23,248 bases of DNA from Pleurobrachia bachei (GCA_000695325.1 AVPN01000375.1:29900-53147), one strand, 5' to 3'. Positions 9,356 through 19,632 are shown, counted from the first letter of the stretch. Numbers and translations are program-made. The notes: generated by a model from the letters alone, not told the origin.

Positions 9356-10780
9356 GGTGGAGTTTGGTTACTTATGATCACCTCATTTGAAACGGCATCT
9401 CTTGCTACAGCTGGGGATATAGTTTGTTGTTAAGTTTGTAGGCGTTACGTAGTGAGATAGAGGCTAGGGTCGAGCGGGGGGATCGAGCAAGACAAGAATA
9501 GATAACGAGTTGCTACAACTGGGCATTGGGTATCTGTTAGATAAAGTTCTCTAAAGAGAGCGTTGCTCTAGTCTGGAAACTGTGGCCTAGATGTAGTTGA
9601 GTTTAGTAGGTATACTCTATTCTAATATAAACTCAAGCAGTTAAATGAACAGTTAGACCAGTTACGTGATCTACTTTTAAGTATTTTTCAACGAACAACA
9701 TCGTGCTGTAATAGGCCAACAAACCAAATCTCTCTTATTTTCTCTCTTTCTCTCTCTCCTTCTGTCTCTCTCCCTCTTTTTCTCCACTTAGGCCTAAGGC
9801 CATGGCTCCGTCGATCTCGAAATTACACAATAAAAGGTTGAAGCTGGAAGCACGAGAGATGGAGAAAAGATAAAGAGAGATAGAGAGGAAGATAAAAAGA
9901 GGAAAACAGAAGGATGGAGTAAAAAGAGAGAAAAGGTTAGGCAGAATAATTACATCCAGAGGATTGAATGTCGTGGTAATTACATACGGAAATGACTCTT
10001 CTAATAATTTTGTGACGTAATAATTCTGAGGAGCAAATTTTCCAAAAATCAATTTGCCAAACTCGACATTTAATGTACTAAGCTCGACATTTAATTTACT
10101 AAACTCAAAGCTTTATGAACTATAATTAACGATTATTGATTAACTATAAATAAGTTGCTCATTAAAAATACCGCAAAGAAGAAGATCGAAGGACACCACA
10201 ATTATACTAAAAAACATGCACGGAAAGATTTAATCGAAGAAAACAGAACATGCGATGCTCTCACAGCCAAATGATCATATCTTGGCAATTTGGTAAACTT
10301 ATCTGTCAAATCATTTTGATCGTAAAGACAAAAGAAGAGAGAGTGAGAGAGAAAAATAAGTATTCTGACTAAGGGAAAGAACCTACCAATAAATGAGCAG
10401 ATCTAGAGAGACTAGAGAGAGCGACAAAGAGAGAGATTTGTAAACAGCATTGGCTGCGGAATTGAAGAATGATTATCGGCTGACAAATTAAACAGGAACA
10501 AATTCACAATTTGATTGATCTAATAAAAATATTCCAAATTCCAATCATAATAATTTATGCAGTAATACCTGGGTTCATATTTTAGTTGCAAATATTAGAG
10601 TAGTTAGTGTGAAGATTTGAAAAGAAAGACAGGGATTGAGGTTAATTTTAGTCGCGCAATAATCCTGTATTAGGAAATACAGCTCTTCTTCTCTATCCTC
10701 TATTACAACTCTATATTACTCTTTCTAACTCTCTATCTATCTCGCGGCCTGGGAAGATCTAAATTAAGACAATGCTCAAA
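9356..10780. other. 5' flank of the Q-rich gene; AT-rich, no gene seen
   Basis: The first 60 or so bases upstream of 9355 (minus) are presumably 5' UTR. No clear TATA box was found on the minus strand. The rest is AT-rich with short CT/GA-rich patches and a small repeat of CTCGACATTTAAT (10060-10095). No convincing frame appears on either strand. Confidence 0.5.
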
Positions 10781-10969
10781 GATACTCACGCAAATCCAAT
10801 AAACCAAGGTGAAGTCCGTTAGAAAACCATGAGTTTTGTCAGGAGTTACGGGGGGAGGGGAATTTCACGGCCTACATGTTACCATGTAGAAAGTTGTGTG
10901 ACGACTGTCAAGCCAATGAATAGCTGGACGAATCTTCGAACGAAAATAGGGCTGTCCGCTGCAGTAGTT

Positions 10970-11005
10970 GGCAAACGCTGCAGGCCCCTTTCAAAGGGGC
11001 CCTTT
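10970..11005. repeat. Dispersed palindromic element, copy 1
   Basis: GGCCCCTTT and AAAGGGGCC form a perfect 9-bp stem around one base (10983-11001), preceded by CAAACGCTGCAGG. A related element with the same left shoulder (CATACGCTGCAGG) occurs at 17649-17682. Confidence 0.55.
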
Positions 11006-11039
11006 GCGAGGGTGTGCACATGGGGGACCTGCAGCACAG

Positions 11040-11500
11040 GGGCTGTAAAGAAATTGTAATTTTTAAAATTTCTTCATTAGCCCGCGAATCCCTATTTTCT
11101 TCGTACTAATATCGTCGAACTAATTATAGAGTACATTCGGGACAGTGCTTTTACTAAGTCTACGCCATTGAGACAACACCTTAGGTAGCTGGTATGCATC
11201 GTTTTAGACCATTGAAATATTTTCCGTCACATTTGGAGCTAATTAGATAACTAATTTTACGTAAGATCCAAAAGAGACAGTGTGTTTTACCGCCAGTATG
11301 AGCCGATTCAGCAAAAATATAATATGAAAAACCATCATCCTTGTGATTTGTCTACATCTCGAACTCTCTATGCTTCATAATTCTCTCTCTCTCTCTCTCT
11401 CACTAATCAATCCTCCTATCTCCCTCTCTTCCTTCCTCGGATGATCAGCGGCGCTAATTGGAAATGAGTAATGAAGAAGCTGTCTGTTGTGTAATCACCA
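11040..11500. other. No gene seen
   Basis: Mixed AT-rich sequence with a CT microsatellite at about 11382-11402. Open frames here are short and composition-driven. Confidence 0.5.
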
Positions 11501-11505
11501 ATCAG

Positions 11506-11506
11506 T

Positions 11507-11547
<41 letters not shown>
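11506..11547. repeat. (GA)n microsatellite
   Basis: GA repeat with one A-run interruption, flanked by degenerate GA-rich sequence to about 11650. Confidence 0.95.
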
Positions 11548-11550
<3 letters not shown>

Positions 11551-11906
11551 AAGAGAGGGAAAGAGGGAGAGAAAAAGATAGTTAGAGAGAGTGAGAGTGA
11601 CAGAGATAGTTAGAGAGCTTGAGTGAGAAAAGTAGAGAGAGAAATCCAACTGAGCTGACTTAACGACAAATTCAAAGGAAAAACAAACGATAGAAAGACA
11701 CATAAAGACATACACATATTCTAGGTCGCATGATAATTGATAATCAGGAGAGGTTGACGAATGACGATAGAAGAAACGAAAGAAATTGTCGTTTCTAAGG
11801 AACAAGAAGTAAAATGTACACGGTTACTGCAATTATTATACTAGAAATCAGGATGAGTGTAGATCGATTATATAGATCATGGATCAGTGATCATAGTTCT
11901 GGAGCA

Positions 11907-12011
11907 GGAACCGACCAAATCAGGAAATAATGGTCACCTATTGGCTGATAACCAGTCACGTGAGCTAAACAACGAGTGCTGATTGGTTGGTTACTTATTT
12001 CGGTCGGTTCC
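11907..12011. promoter_or_regulatory. Inverted repeat enclosing two CCAAT boxes and an E-box
   Basis: GGAACCGACC (11907-11916) and GGTCGGTTCC (12002-12011) are perfect 10-bp inverted arms. Between them lie reverse-oriented CCAAT boxes (ATTGG at 11940-11944 and 11982-11986) and a TCACGTGA palindrome (11956-11963). This looks like a compact regulatory module or a small transposon remnant. No gene start is clear on either side. Confidence 0.35.
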
Positions 12012-12171
12012 TCTTCTGGAGTGTGATGGTCGGAGGATCATGAAACTGTTCCTAGATGATCAACGGTCAACAAACGAAATGTGACCATGGCATGGTGGCG
12101 CACACAGACGTACTAGGTTGCAGTTAGGACAAAGACTTTCTAAAACTGATCTGGAGAAAGAAAATCAGGGA

Positions 12172-12760
12172 GAGAGAGAGAGAGAGAAAGAGAGAGGGAG
12201 ACAGAGAGAAAGAAATGAGATAGTACGTAAGAAAGGGAGCGGGACAGAGATATACTGAACAAAAGATCTGAGGCGGCTATACCAAATGGTTGACATACAC
12301 TGTGCACACACGCATGCTGATTTCTCTCTCCTTCTCTCTCTCTCTATCACTCTCCCACTCTCTCTCTCTCACTCTCTCAAATCAGAGAATGCAAAGGAAA
12401 GAAGGATGAATGCGAGATATTAGACTGATGACGCGACGGGCAGAAAGAGAGAGATAGATAGTGAAGAATGGCGAGGGTGTGAGTGAGAGAGATAGAGAAA
12501 GAGTGAGAGAGGGAGAGCGGTTGCATCTTGCGGTACCTATGAATAAGCAATAGGGGCAATGTACCTACAAGGTCATGCAATCGCAATTCACACATTTTTG
12601 GGCAATCTAAGTGCAACTAAGCTTCAATGCAACTCAATCCAACCCCCCAATCCCCCCCACCAAAAGTTAACAGAGAAACAAAAAACAACTTGACCATAGT
12701 TCAGGAATTCAGATTATCAAAAGAGTTTTACTGTAGAATAAAAAAAAAATCTGAGACATC
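12172..12760. other. GA/CT-rich sequence, no gene seen
   Basis: Alternating GA- and CT-rich blocks, including a GA tract near 12172-12200 and a CT tract near 12322-12376. The frames are SLS-type translations of these repeats. Confidence 0.5.
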
Positions 12761-12799
12761 TTAGTAGTCCGATCCAGGGAGATAAAGATATAGTGAGAG

Positions 12800-13020
12800 T
12801 CCTCAGTCCTGGGAGATGGAAAAATAGAAGGAGAGTCCAGGGAGATGGAAAGATAGAAGGAGAGTCCAGGGAGATAGAAAGATAGAAAGATAGAAGGAGA
12901 GTCCAGGGCGAAAGAAAGATAGAAGGAGAGTCCAGGGAGATAGAAAGATAGAACGAGAATCCAGGGAGATAGAAAGATGGAAAGAGAGTCCCTAGGGAGA
13001 TAAAAAGATGGAGATACAGC
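12800..13020. repeat. 29-bp minisatellite, about six units
   Basis: The unit GTCCAGGGAGATGGAAAGAT plus AGAAGGAGA recurs with starts at 12835, 12864, 12901, 12930, 12959 and 12988. One unit carries an 8-bp extra GATAGAAA. The long minus-strand frames across it (YLPGLSFYLS-like) are repeat translations. Confidence 0.85.
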
Positions 13021-13123
13021 GGCCATGGAGATAGAGGGATAGATAGAAATATGGAAAGAGAGATAGAAAGATAGAGAGATAAAAAGAGAGTAACTAAGGA
13101 CGATAATCCCACACTGTGTATTG

Positions 13124-13203
13124 CACGTGTCTAGCCACGTAATGACACTCACGTGATCATCCCAATCCAGTGTCACGTGCACCAACCACCGGGATGAGAT
13201 TGG
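13124..13203. promoter_or_regulatory. Cluster of CACGTG E-boxes with CCAAT motifs
   Basis: CACGTG occurs at 13124-13129, 13150-13155 and 13174-13179, with a near match CACGTA at 13136-13141. A forward CCAAT is at 13162-13166 and a reverse one (ATTGG) at 13199-13203. Such density suggests a bHLH-zipper and NF-Y responsive region, possibly the promoter of transcribed sequence in the repeat to the right. Confidence 0.4.
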
Positions 13204-13227
13204 TGGAGAGACATGTAGCTGCTGTGT

Positions 13228-13230
<3 letters not shown>

Positions 13231-13277
<47 letters not shown>
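13231..13277. repeat. (GA)n microsatellite
   Basis: About 23 GA units, immediately left of the first copy of the large direct repeat. Confidence 0.95.
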
Positions 13278-13279
<2 letters not shown>

Positions 13280-14870
13280 CAGTAAGGGAACTAGAAGTGA
13301 ACAGGCAGTTCTCTCTCCATCAAACGGTAATAGGTTCTCTCAACTATCTCTCTCCATCCAACGGTAATAGGTTCTCTCAACTATCTCTCTCCCCTTCTCT
13401 CTCCCTCTCTCCCTCCCTCCCTCTTTCTTTCTCTTCTTCTTCTCTCTATTTCCAGGAAGAAGCGGACTAGGACAGGAGAACTCTGGATCAGTGGATTATA
13501 CCCGCAACAACCACTGTCCACTGAATAGATACCTACTGAACTTTACTGCATAGACAGGATTAGAGATTAGTAGAGAGTAGAAACCAGAGAGAGGATTAGA
13601 GAAGGAGAGTAGAAACCAAGGAAGCAGAGAAAGGAGAGCTATTACCTAGAAAGAAAGGGGAAGAGAAAAAAAGAGAGAAGAGAGAGCAATTAAGTATTAT
13701 ACAGAGATAGCGAGGATGATGTTGTCTTCCAAAGATCTGTCCTTGTACTTTAGATACATTATAGATCAGGCCAAAGCTCTGACAGATGGATAATGTAACA
13801 TGTCCTATTCGACCGGGTTCGGGATAAGTATTGTGTCCCGGGATTCGAATGGAATCTCTTCCTAAAATCAGAGAGGGTGGACAATCTGGTCGCCTGTACT
13901 GTGCCAGAGAGATCTGGTCAATACAAATTGTACTGACCAGCTCTCTATACTACAACATTAACCTTCAATACAATTAAATATTATGGGGTGTCTGGAGTCT
14001 AACATGACACGTGTACCAATGCAGTATCCAAATCACGCTGATGTAGATTTATGATCAGTTGTTAGCCAGCACGGCGGCGTTTTGTTCAAACCTAGACAGA
14101 GGGTCGAACAAGGCAAGTATAGAGCTGCAGGAGAAAGATTCAAGTATGAGAAGCTGGTTATAAACTGGCATTTTACTAACTGAAACATATGTGCCTTGTT
14201 GTCATGGTTACTATAACAATACACCACCAACATGAGAGAATGATGTGTTTATATAGCCTAATTTCCACCCGGATAGAGACGTTACTGGTGGTCCAATATA
14301 TATTAAACTCCGTGTGTGCATTAAAGCTCCCTTTATATAGGCGACCATTACAGGACGGGGTCTCCGCGGAGATTAATATTGCAACATACAAAGTGTACAC
14401 TGCAGTGCATTCAGAGTTGTGCGAGAGTAGTCATTGTCTAAAGTGAGAGTGGTGATTATTCGCGAGGCCATATGAGAACCAACGACCCGAAAGAGTATCC
14501 TCATTTGTAAAGAGAGCTCTACCAAGTAAAATTGCACTGTTAAAAACAACACACTATTATCAAATTGGGGACTGGCGCCGCCAGACAGGGAACTAATGGA
14601 TGCAATTCTGCCTACGGCCAAAAAGGGCATGATGCTCACTCTCTTTCACAATTCGCAGTACATATTTTTTGAAACTGTCACCCCTTGGTCTTCTTTGGCT
14701 CTTTCCGTTATGATCTGGGTGTACTGTTTAGAAGCCTGCTTACAGGTGTGTAATACCAAAAAAGTCCCTGCACTAAAACGGCTCTAACCGCCAAACCACT
14801 CAACCGTTTTGGCTAATCTAAAGTTTATCTGACAGGAAATGTCAAGCCCTAACGGCTAACCCACACCCAA
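13278..14870. repeat. Large direct repeat, copy A
   Basis: It begins TACAGTAAGGGAACTAGAAG and is collinear with copy B (15319-17190) through several landmarks: a CT tract ending in CCAG|GAAGAAGCGGACT, TCCCGGGATTCGAATGGAAT, GTTAGCC(AGC)ACGGCGGCG, a TTTATATAGGCGACC TATA-like box (14332-14346), GGCGCC..AGACAGGGAACT, and GCTCTAACCGCCAAACCACT. Copies differ by many substitutions and small indels. Copy A also has a 37-bp internal tandem duplication (13311-13384). No long frame is conserved. Confidence 0.8.
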
Positions 14871-15004
14871 ACCGAACCCAAACCCTAGCCGTCTGCCGTA
14901 GCCCTGCTTTAGCCCTAACGTCATCAGTCAGTTTGAAACTTTTCAACACTACTTTAAACAAATTAATTTGAGCTGATGAGAGTTCTAGTGTTCAACTGGC
15001 TCTA

Positions 15005-15235
15005 GGGATCCCTAATAAAGTTGTGACTTGTCACCAAACATGTGGTTCCCGTGGCGGCGCGGCTTCAAAATGCGCGATTGTAACTTGTCACCGCATGGTT
15101 TTATTTTATTTGTGCGCCGCCGCAGCTACGCGCAATGGGAACCACGTGGGTTTTGGTGCGCGCACACGCGGTGACAAGTTACATAACTCACTCCGCAAGA
15201 CAACAGTGACAAGTCACAACTTTATTAGGGATCCC
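15005..15235. mobile_element. 231-bp MITE with 30-bp perfect TIRs and TA target duplication
   Basis: The left end GGGATCCCTAATAAAGTTGT (continuing to 15034) is the exact reverse complement of 15206-15235 over 30 bp, and TA flanks both ends (15003-15004, 15236-15237). TA duplication and short length point to a non-autonomous Tc1/mariner-type element. A subterminal motif ACTTGTCAC occurs in each TIR and again inside (15080-15094, mirrored at 15168-15182), as expected of repeated transposase-binding sites. It encodes nothing. It lies between the two copies of the large direct repeat. Confidence 0.8.
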
Positions 15236-15269
15236 TATGATAGCGCATTCCAAAAAGGCGGGTCACCCC

Positions 15270-15303
<34 letters not shown>

Positions 15304-15318
15304 TAGAGAAAGAGAGAG
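15270..15318. repeat. (GA)n microsatellite
   Basis: GA repeat with A-run and GATA interruptions, directly left of copy B as another is left of copy A. Confidence 0.9.
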
Positions 15319-17190
15319 ATACAGTACGGGAACTAGAAGTGAACAGGCAGTTCTCTCTCCATCCAACGATAATGATAGGTACTCTCAACTATCTCTCTCT
15401 CCTCATCTCTCTCCCCCTCCCACTCTATTTTTCTTCTCTCTCTCTATCCCTCCCTCTCTCTTTTTCTTCTCTCTTCTTCCAGGAAGAAGCGGACTGGGAC
15501 AGGAGAACTCTGGATCAGTATTATACCCGCAACAACCACTGTCCAGTGTCCACTGAGTAGATACCTACAATTGCATAGACAGGATTAGAGAAGTAGAGAG
15601 TAGAAACCAACTGTACTGCATAGACAGGATTAGAGATTAGTAGAACAGAGAGTAGAAACCAGAGAGAGGAGTAGTAGAGACTAGAGGAGAGTAGAAACCG
15701 AAGAAACAGAGAAAGGAGGGCTATTACCTAGAGAGGAAGGGGAAGAAAAATGAGAGAGAGGAGAGAGAGAGAGCAATTACGTATTATACAGAGATAGAGA
15801 GGATGCAGATGATGTTGTCTTCCTAAGATCTGTCCTTGTACTTTGGATACATTATAGATCATTGTCAGGCCAAATCTCTATCAGATGGATACTGTAACAT
15901 GTCCTATTCGACCAGGTTCGGGGAAGTTTTTGTCCCGGGATTCGAATGGAATCTCTTCCTAAAACCGGAGACCTAAGGGTGCACAATCAAGGCCAAGGGC
16001 CGTCTGCACTGTGCCAGAGAGATCTGGTCAACCGTCAATACAAATTGTACTGACCATAGCTCTCTATACTACAACATTAGCATTCAATACAATTAAATAC
16101 TATAGGGTGTCTGGACTATAACATGACAATATGTGTACCAATGTATGCAAATCACGCTGATAGTGAATTTGTGGATTTATGATCAGTTGTTAGCGCCAGC
16201 ACGGCGGCGTTTTGTTCAAGCCAAGAGAGGGTCGAACAAGGCAAGTACATAGCTGCAGGAGAGAGTCAAGTATGAGAAGCTGGTTATAACTGGCATTTTA
16301 CTAACTGAAACATATGTGCCTTGTTGCCATGGTTACTATAACAATACACCACCAACAATATGAGAATGGGATGAGAATGCTGTGTGACTGTGTTTATATA
16401 GCCTAATTTCCACCCGGATGGAGACGTTACTGATGGTCCAATATATATTAAACTACGTGTGTGCCTTAAAGCTCCCTTTATATAGGCGACCTGCGACCAT
16501 TAGGACGAGGTCTCCGTGGAGATTAATATTGCAACATACAATGTACTGCAGTGCATTCAGAGTTGTGCGAGAGTAGTCATTATATAGTTTGAAAGTGAGA
16601 GTGGTGATTATTCGTCAAGCGATGGGAACCAACGCTCCCAAAGAGTACCTTCAAGTGCCAGAAGAGCTCTAGCTAGTAAAATTGTGCTGTTAAAAAACAC
16701 TCCAATCAAATTGGGTCCGGCGCCAGACAGGGAACTATTATAGTGGATGCATTTAGTCCCACGGCCGAAAAGGGCCTTGGACCTGATTTTGTTGCCCACT
16801 CTCTTCCGCAATGCACAGTAATATCGGATCAAACAAAAGTTTTATGAACTCACAAAGTTATGCTCTTTCAGTTTCCGATGATATGCGGCTGTCATGTGCA
16901 AATATGACGCCGCACGTGAAAAAGGGGGTGACAACTGGGGGTGGCCTATTAAAAGTTGCCATGCTACGCAGTCTGTCTGTTCGGCACTTTAAGCGGCAAG
17001 CGCCTCAGCCCTTCGGCCCGGTGTGAGAGCTGACAGACATGGAACATGTCAAGTTTACAGGACAACAGGTGCGGCGTGCGTGCTGTCAAAAAGTTGGTTG
17101 TCTAAAATTGCTCTAACCGCCAAACCACTCAACCGTTTTGTCTAATTCTGTTTATGTTATGTTTATCTGGTAGGAAATGTCAAGGCCGAA
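15319..17190. repeat. Large direct repeat, copy B
   Basis: Collinear with copy A at about 2.04 kb offset on its left side. It holds an intron-like structure: VRELEVNRQFSLHPTIMI ending at ATAG|GTACTC, a CT-rich tract, and CCAG|GAAGAAGCGGACTGG at 15481-15482. After the acceptor, one frame reads EEADWDRRTLDQYYTRNNHC to a stop and another reads GRSGLGQENSGSVLYPQQPL. Copy A has a TAG in the first frame and a 2-nt shift in the second, so coding is unproven. Confidence 0.75.
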
Positions 17191-17199
17191 CCCCCAACT

Positions 17200-18340
17200 C
17201 AAACCTTTTTTGGCCCTAAACCTTTTTGGACTAAAAAACTGTTTGTCACTGACAAACGGCCCCCAGACTCCTCGCCTCGGGCTCCTTCCCGCGGTTTGGC
17301 GGCACCTGAGGGTGATTTTCCGTGGCCTTCGGTCAAGGAAAATCGGTCAATTTTGCGAATGGCATACGGCCATTCTCGGCCACTTAGAACCCCTCGGACT
17401 GTAGGACACCGGTTTGTCGGAACACACGAAACGCCAAACGCCAGCCGTGTTGATTTAAAAAACTTGTTAAATTTGAAAATTTGGGTTCAAATTTAACACG
17501 TGGGGAAATCACTGCGCGGCGTAAGGTATTAAGCGCGCCCGCGCTTTCTTGAATTTAGCGCTGCAAATGAAAGCCGTGCAATACATGCTTTTTTTTGAAA
17601 ATTCTGTGTGCAAAGTTCTTTTTTTTCAGATCAGGCCAGCGTTTTGGCATACGCTGCAGGCCCTTCAAGATGAAGGGCCTGGAAGGAATGCCGCGCTGGG
17701 GGGGAATACATAATCAATCATATCTCCAGTTCCAGATAAGGTACAGAAATCGTTTTGGTGTCGTTAGAAAGAGAAAGATAAAAGCTTTCAAATGCAGCCG
17801 GTTTCAAGTCTTTATCTTATCAGGAACAGGAGATATGAACCAAACTCCGCAAAATCGAGTGCGGTTGAACCAAAAAAATTCGAAATTTTATTGAAAGTTT
17901 GAACCTGTGACGTCACTTTTTGAAAACAACCCATTTTAAAACGGCTGTTGCTCAGCTTCCTTAAGTCCAATTAACGTCTCTCAAAAACATCAAGGTAGAT
18001 AATTGTCAGATCTAACAGCTGGTGAAAAGATCAAGTCAAACGGACTTCAGGGGCCAAAGTTATAAGCACCGCCGTTTTTTCGACCGCAAAGTTATTTTCG
18101 ACTTTTCTGAGCTCAGCCCAAACGAGCGCGCGGCTTTCCTTTCAATCCCCTCGTTGCGGGGTCGCGCGCATGAGGGGATTGCAGCGCATTCCAATGGGTT
18201 TCCAAACGCGACATTTTTTCAGTTTCGAATTGTTAAATTTATTCTTATTGTTACGCGCCGCGGCGTCTTAATGCATCGCTTTTAGTCGTTCATCGCGCCA
18301 GCAGGAGATGAAATACGAGATCAGACGCGATATGTGTGTT
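17200..18340. other. GC-richer repeat-like sequence, no gene seen
   Basis: Composition changes here, with many CG dinucleotides. Hairpins lie at 17466-17497 (GTTAAATTTGAA and TTCAAATTTAAC), 17658-17680 and 18143-18181 (CAATCCCCTC and GAGGGGATTG). The plus-strand frames at 17177-17404, 17595-17894 and 18022-18285 resemble no family known to me. A decayed transposable element is the most likely content. Confidence 0.4.
17649..17682. repeat. Dispersed palindromic element, copy 2
   Basis: AGGCCCTTCA and TGAAGGGCCT form a perfect 10-bp stem around AGA (17658-17680), with the shoulder CATACGCTGCAGG shared with 10970-10985. Confidence 0.55.
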
Positions 18341-18571
18341 CGCCCGGCCCTGGCCCTCCTTAACATAAGTATGACTTATGTAGTCAAGTAATTAATTGGA
18401 CCAATAAATAACGAGCAATATCATTGTTTAGGTGCAAAATTAAAAGACTTAATCACAATATAAGAAACGGTAAAACAGTCCTCACTCTCCCTGTCAGTCT
18501 CTGACAGCACGTTCCACTAAATATCCACTGCATCGTGCTACTAGTGGCAGTGTTCCATGTATATATCGAGA

Positions 18572-18649
18572 TCAGCAGATATGCTTTGCCATAAACGTGA
18601 AGTGCTCCTCAATAAAGGATGAAATAAAATAGTATCCGTGATCGTAGCC
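18572..18649 (-). CDS. ESD: ESD terminal exon (78 nt)
   Basis: Twenty-five codons plus TGA (18572-18574). GYDHGYYFISSFIEEH carries the catalytic histidine. No AATAAA was seen just downstream on the minus strand. Confidence 0.75.
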   Translation of the reverse strand, partial: GYDHGYYFISSFIEEHFTFMAKHIC

Positions 18650-18958
18650 CTGAGGGAAGGAGAATATGGGGTTAAAAGAGGGAGAAGAGAGGGAGAATAG
18701 GGGTTAAAAGGACATTACAATTGCTCTAGTGTCTACTTTGTCGAGTACTTTTACTACAATTACATCATCCGATTACAAAACCTCAAAAAACATCTCTGTT
18801 CCCTAAATTAGTTAATTGATTAGTAATTAATTAATTAATTAATTAGTAATTACCGGTTGTTTCCTCAGGTTTAGAGATAGAAGTTTATTTCCTGCACATG
18901 CATTCTGTAGGTTCTCAGGGAGGAGCTGTTTGTCGTTCAGATAAGGGTCGTCTTCACC
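18572..18958 (-). CDS. ESD: S-formylglutathione hydrolase (esterase D), last two exons
   Basis: Two minus-strand exons, 18854-18958 and 18572-18649, join in phase 0. Together they read GEDDPYLNDKQLLPENLQNA, CAGNKLLSLNLRKQP, then GYDHGYYFISSFIEEHFTFM, AKHIC and stop. In this esterase family (an alpha/beta hydrolase that hydrolyses S-formylglutathione in formaldehyde detoxification) the C-terminus carries the acidic GxxDxFL..QLLPxN segment and the catalytic histidine in GYDHSYYFI; both are present here with Gly for Ser. Acceptors (CCCTCCCTCTCAG, TCCTTCCCTCAG) are strong; the donor is CCG|GTAATT. The remainder, including the catalytic Ser motif, was not found in the 670 bases before the divergent HELLS gene, so this is a truncated fragment or the gene continues beyond or around HELLS. 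Confidence 0.75.
18650..18853 (-). other. ESD last intron
   Basis: A 204-bp intron with an AT-rich TTAATTAA tract (about 18809-18852) and a C/T-rich 3' end containing two similar TTAACCCC(T/A)ATTCTCC stretches. Confidence 0.6.
18854..18958 (-). CDS. ESD: ESD penultimate exon (105 nt)
   Basis: Thirty-five codons, phase 0 at both ends. Key residues are GEDDPYL and QLLPENL, the region before the catalytic His in this family. Confidence 0.7.
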
Positions 18959-19632
18959 CTGAGAGGGAGGGTTGTTACAGCTTTGGAGTCTGGGTTGTGA
19001 TTGAATTTAAACAACGAATGAATGACAAGACGGTTTGATTCAAGCTGGATTCAGGAGCAGCAAATGCCCCGCACACTCGTTCCTGAAAATTCACGAACCC
19101 CAACACTCGTTCCCCAACCGCGCGCGCCACCAACTTTAGAAATAAGAGATGGCGCGCTCCAGCAGGTTGAAATGTGAGTGAAGGATTTGGGGTGACATAT
19201 GCTGGGTTGAAGCTGCTGCAGAACCAAATATACTGTCGGTCTGTCGGATTTTATGCCGGGTATATATCCTATCAGTAAGCGAAGCCTACAAAAAGAAATT
19301 TCAACTTGCAGTGTGACATTGTCGTTTTTTGCAGTAGGAGTTTGAAGCGCGCATATGTAAACAGGCCACCAACCACCCAGATCGTAACGGCGCCCTTCAG
19401 ATCACGTCGCGTTTCCCTTTTTGTGTCTGTTTAAATCGTCGCAAAACGTCAAAATTGCGGCCCTGCTACCAGCTTGTGGTGTTATCACAACCCATGACCG
19501 TGGCCTGGACCCGGAGACAGGGACCTGTTGCGGCCTGGACCTAAAATTTTGCGTCTTTTTGTACACGGACCTAATTCTTGGGATTTAAACATTCCATTAA
19601 TCCGATAACACATCCAACAAGACTGTTTTCCT
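18959..19632. other. 5' flank of HELLS; between divergent genes
   Basis: CpG-containing sequence with GCGCGC stretches (19128-19134, 19151-19156, 19347-19352) and no TATA box at a suitable place. No earlier ESD exon is recognisable on the minus strand. It probably holds the HELLS promoter and 5' UTR; an in-frame TAA lies just before the HELLS ATG. Confidence 0.4.

Noticed and set aside
13830-13850. tRNA T-arm (GGGATTCGAATGG)
   Set aside because: No acceptor stem, D-arm or anticodon arm could be fitted around it, and it belongs to the large repeat.
14560-14600. LTR retrotransposon with tRNA-Lys-like primer-binding site
   Set aside because: GGCGCC..ACAGGGAAC is suggestive, but similarity between copies A and B continues beyond it, no TG..CA termini or gag/pol frames are seen, and spacing does not suit an LTR pair. 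The motif is noted only as part of the repeat.
14840-14910. Telomere-like CCCTAA / CCCAAACCC motifs
   Set aside because: The units are irregular and few; no tandem array is formed.
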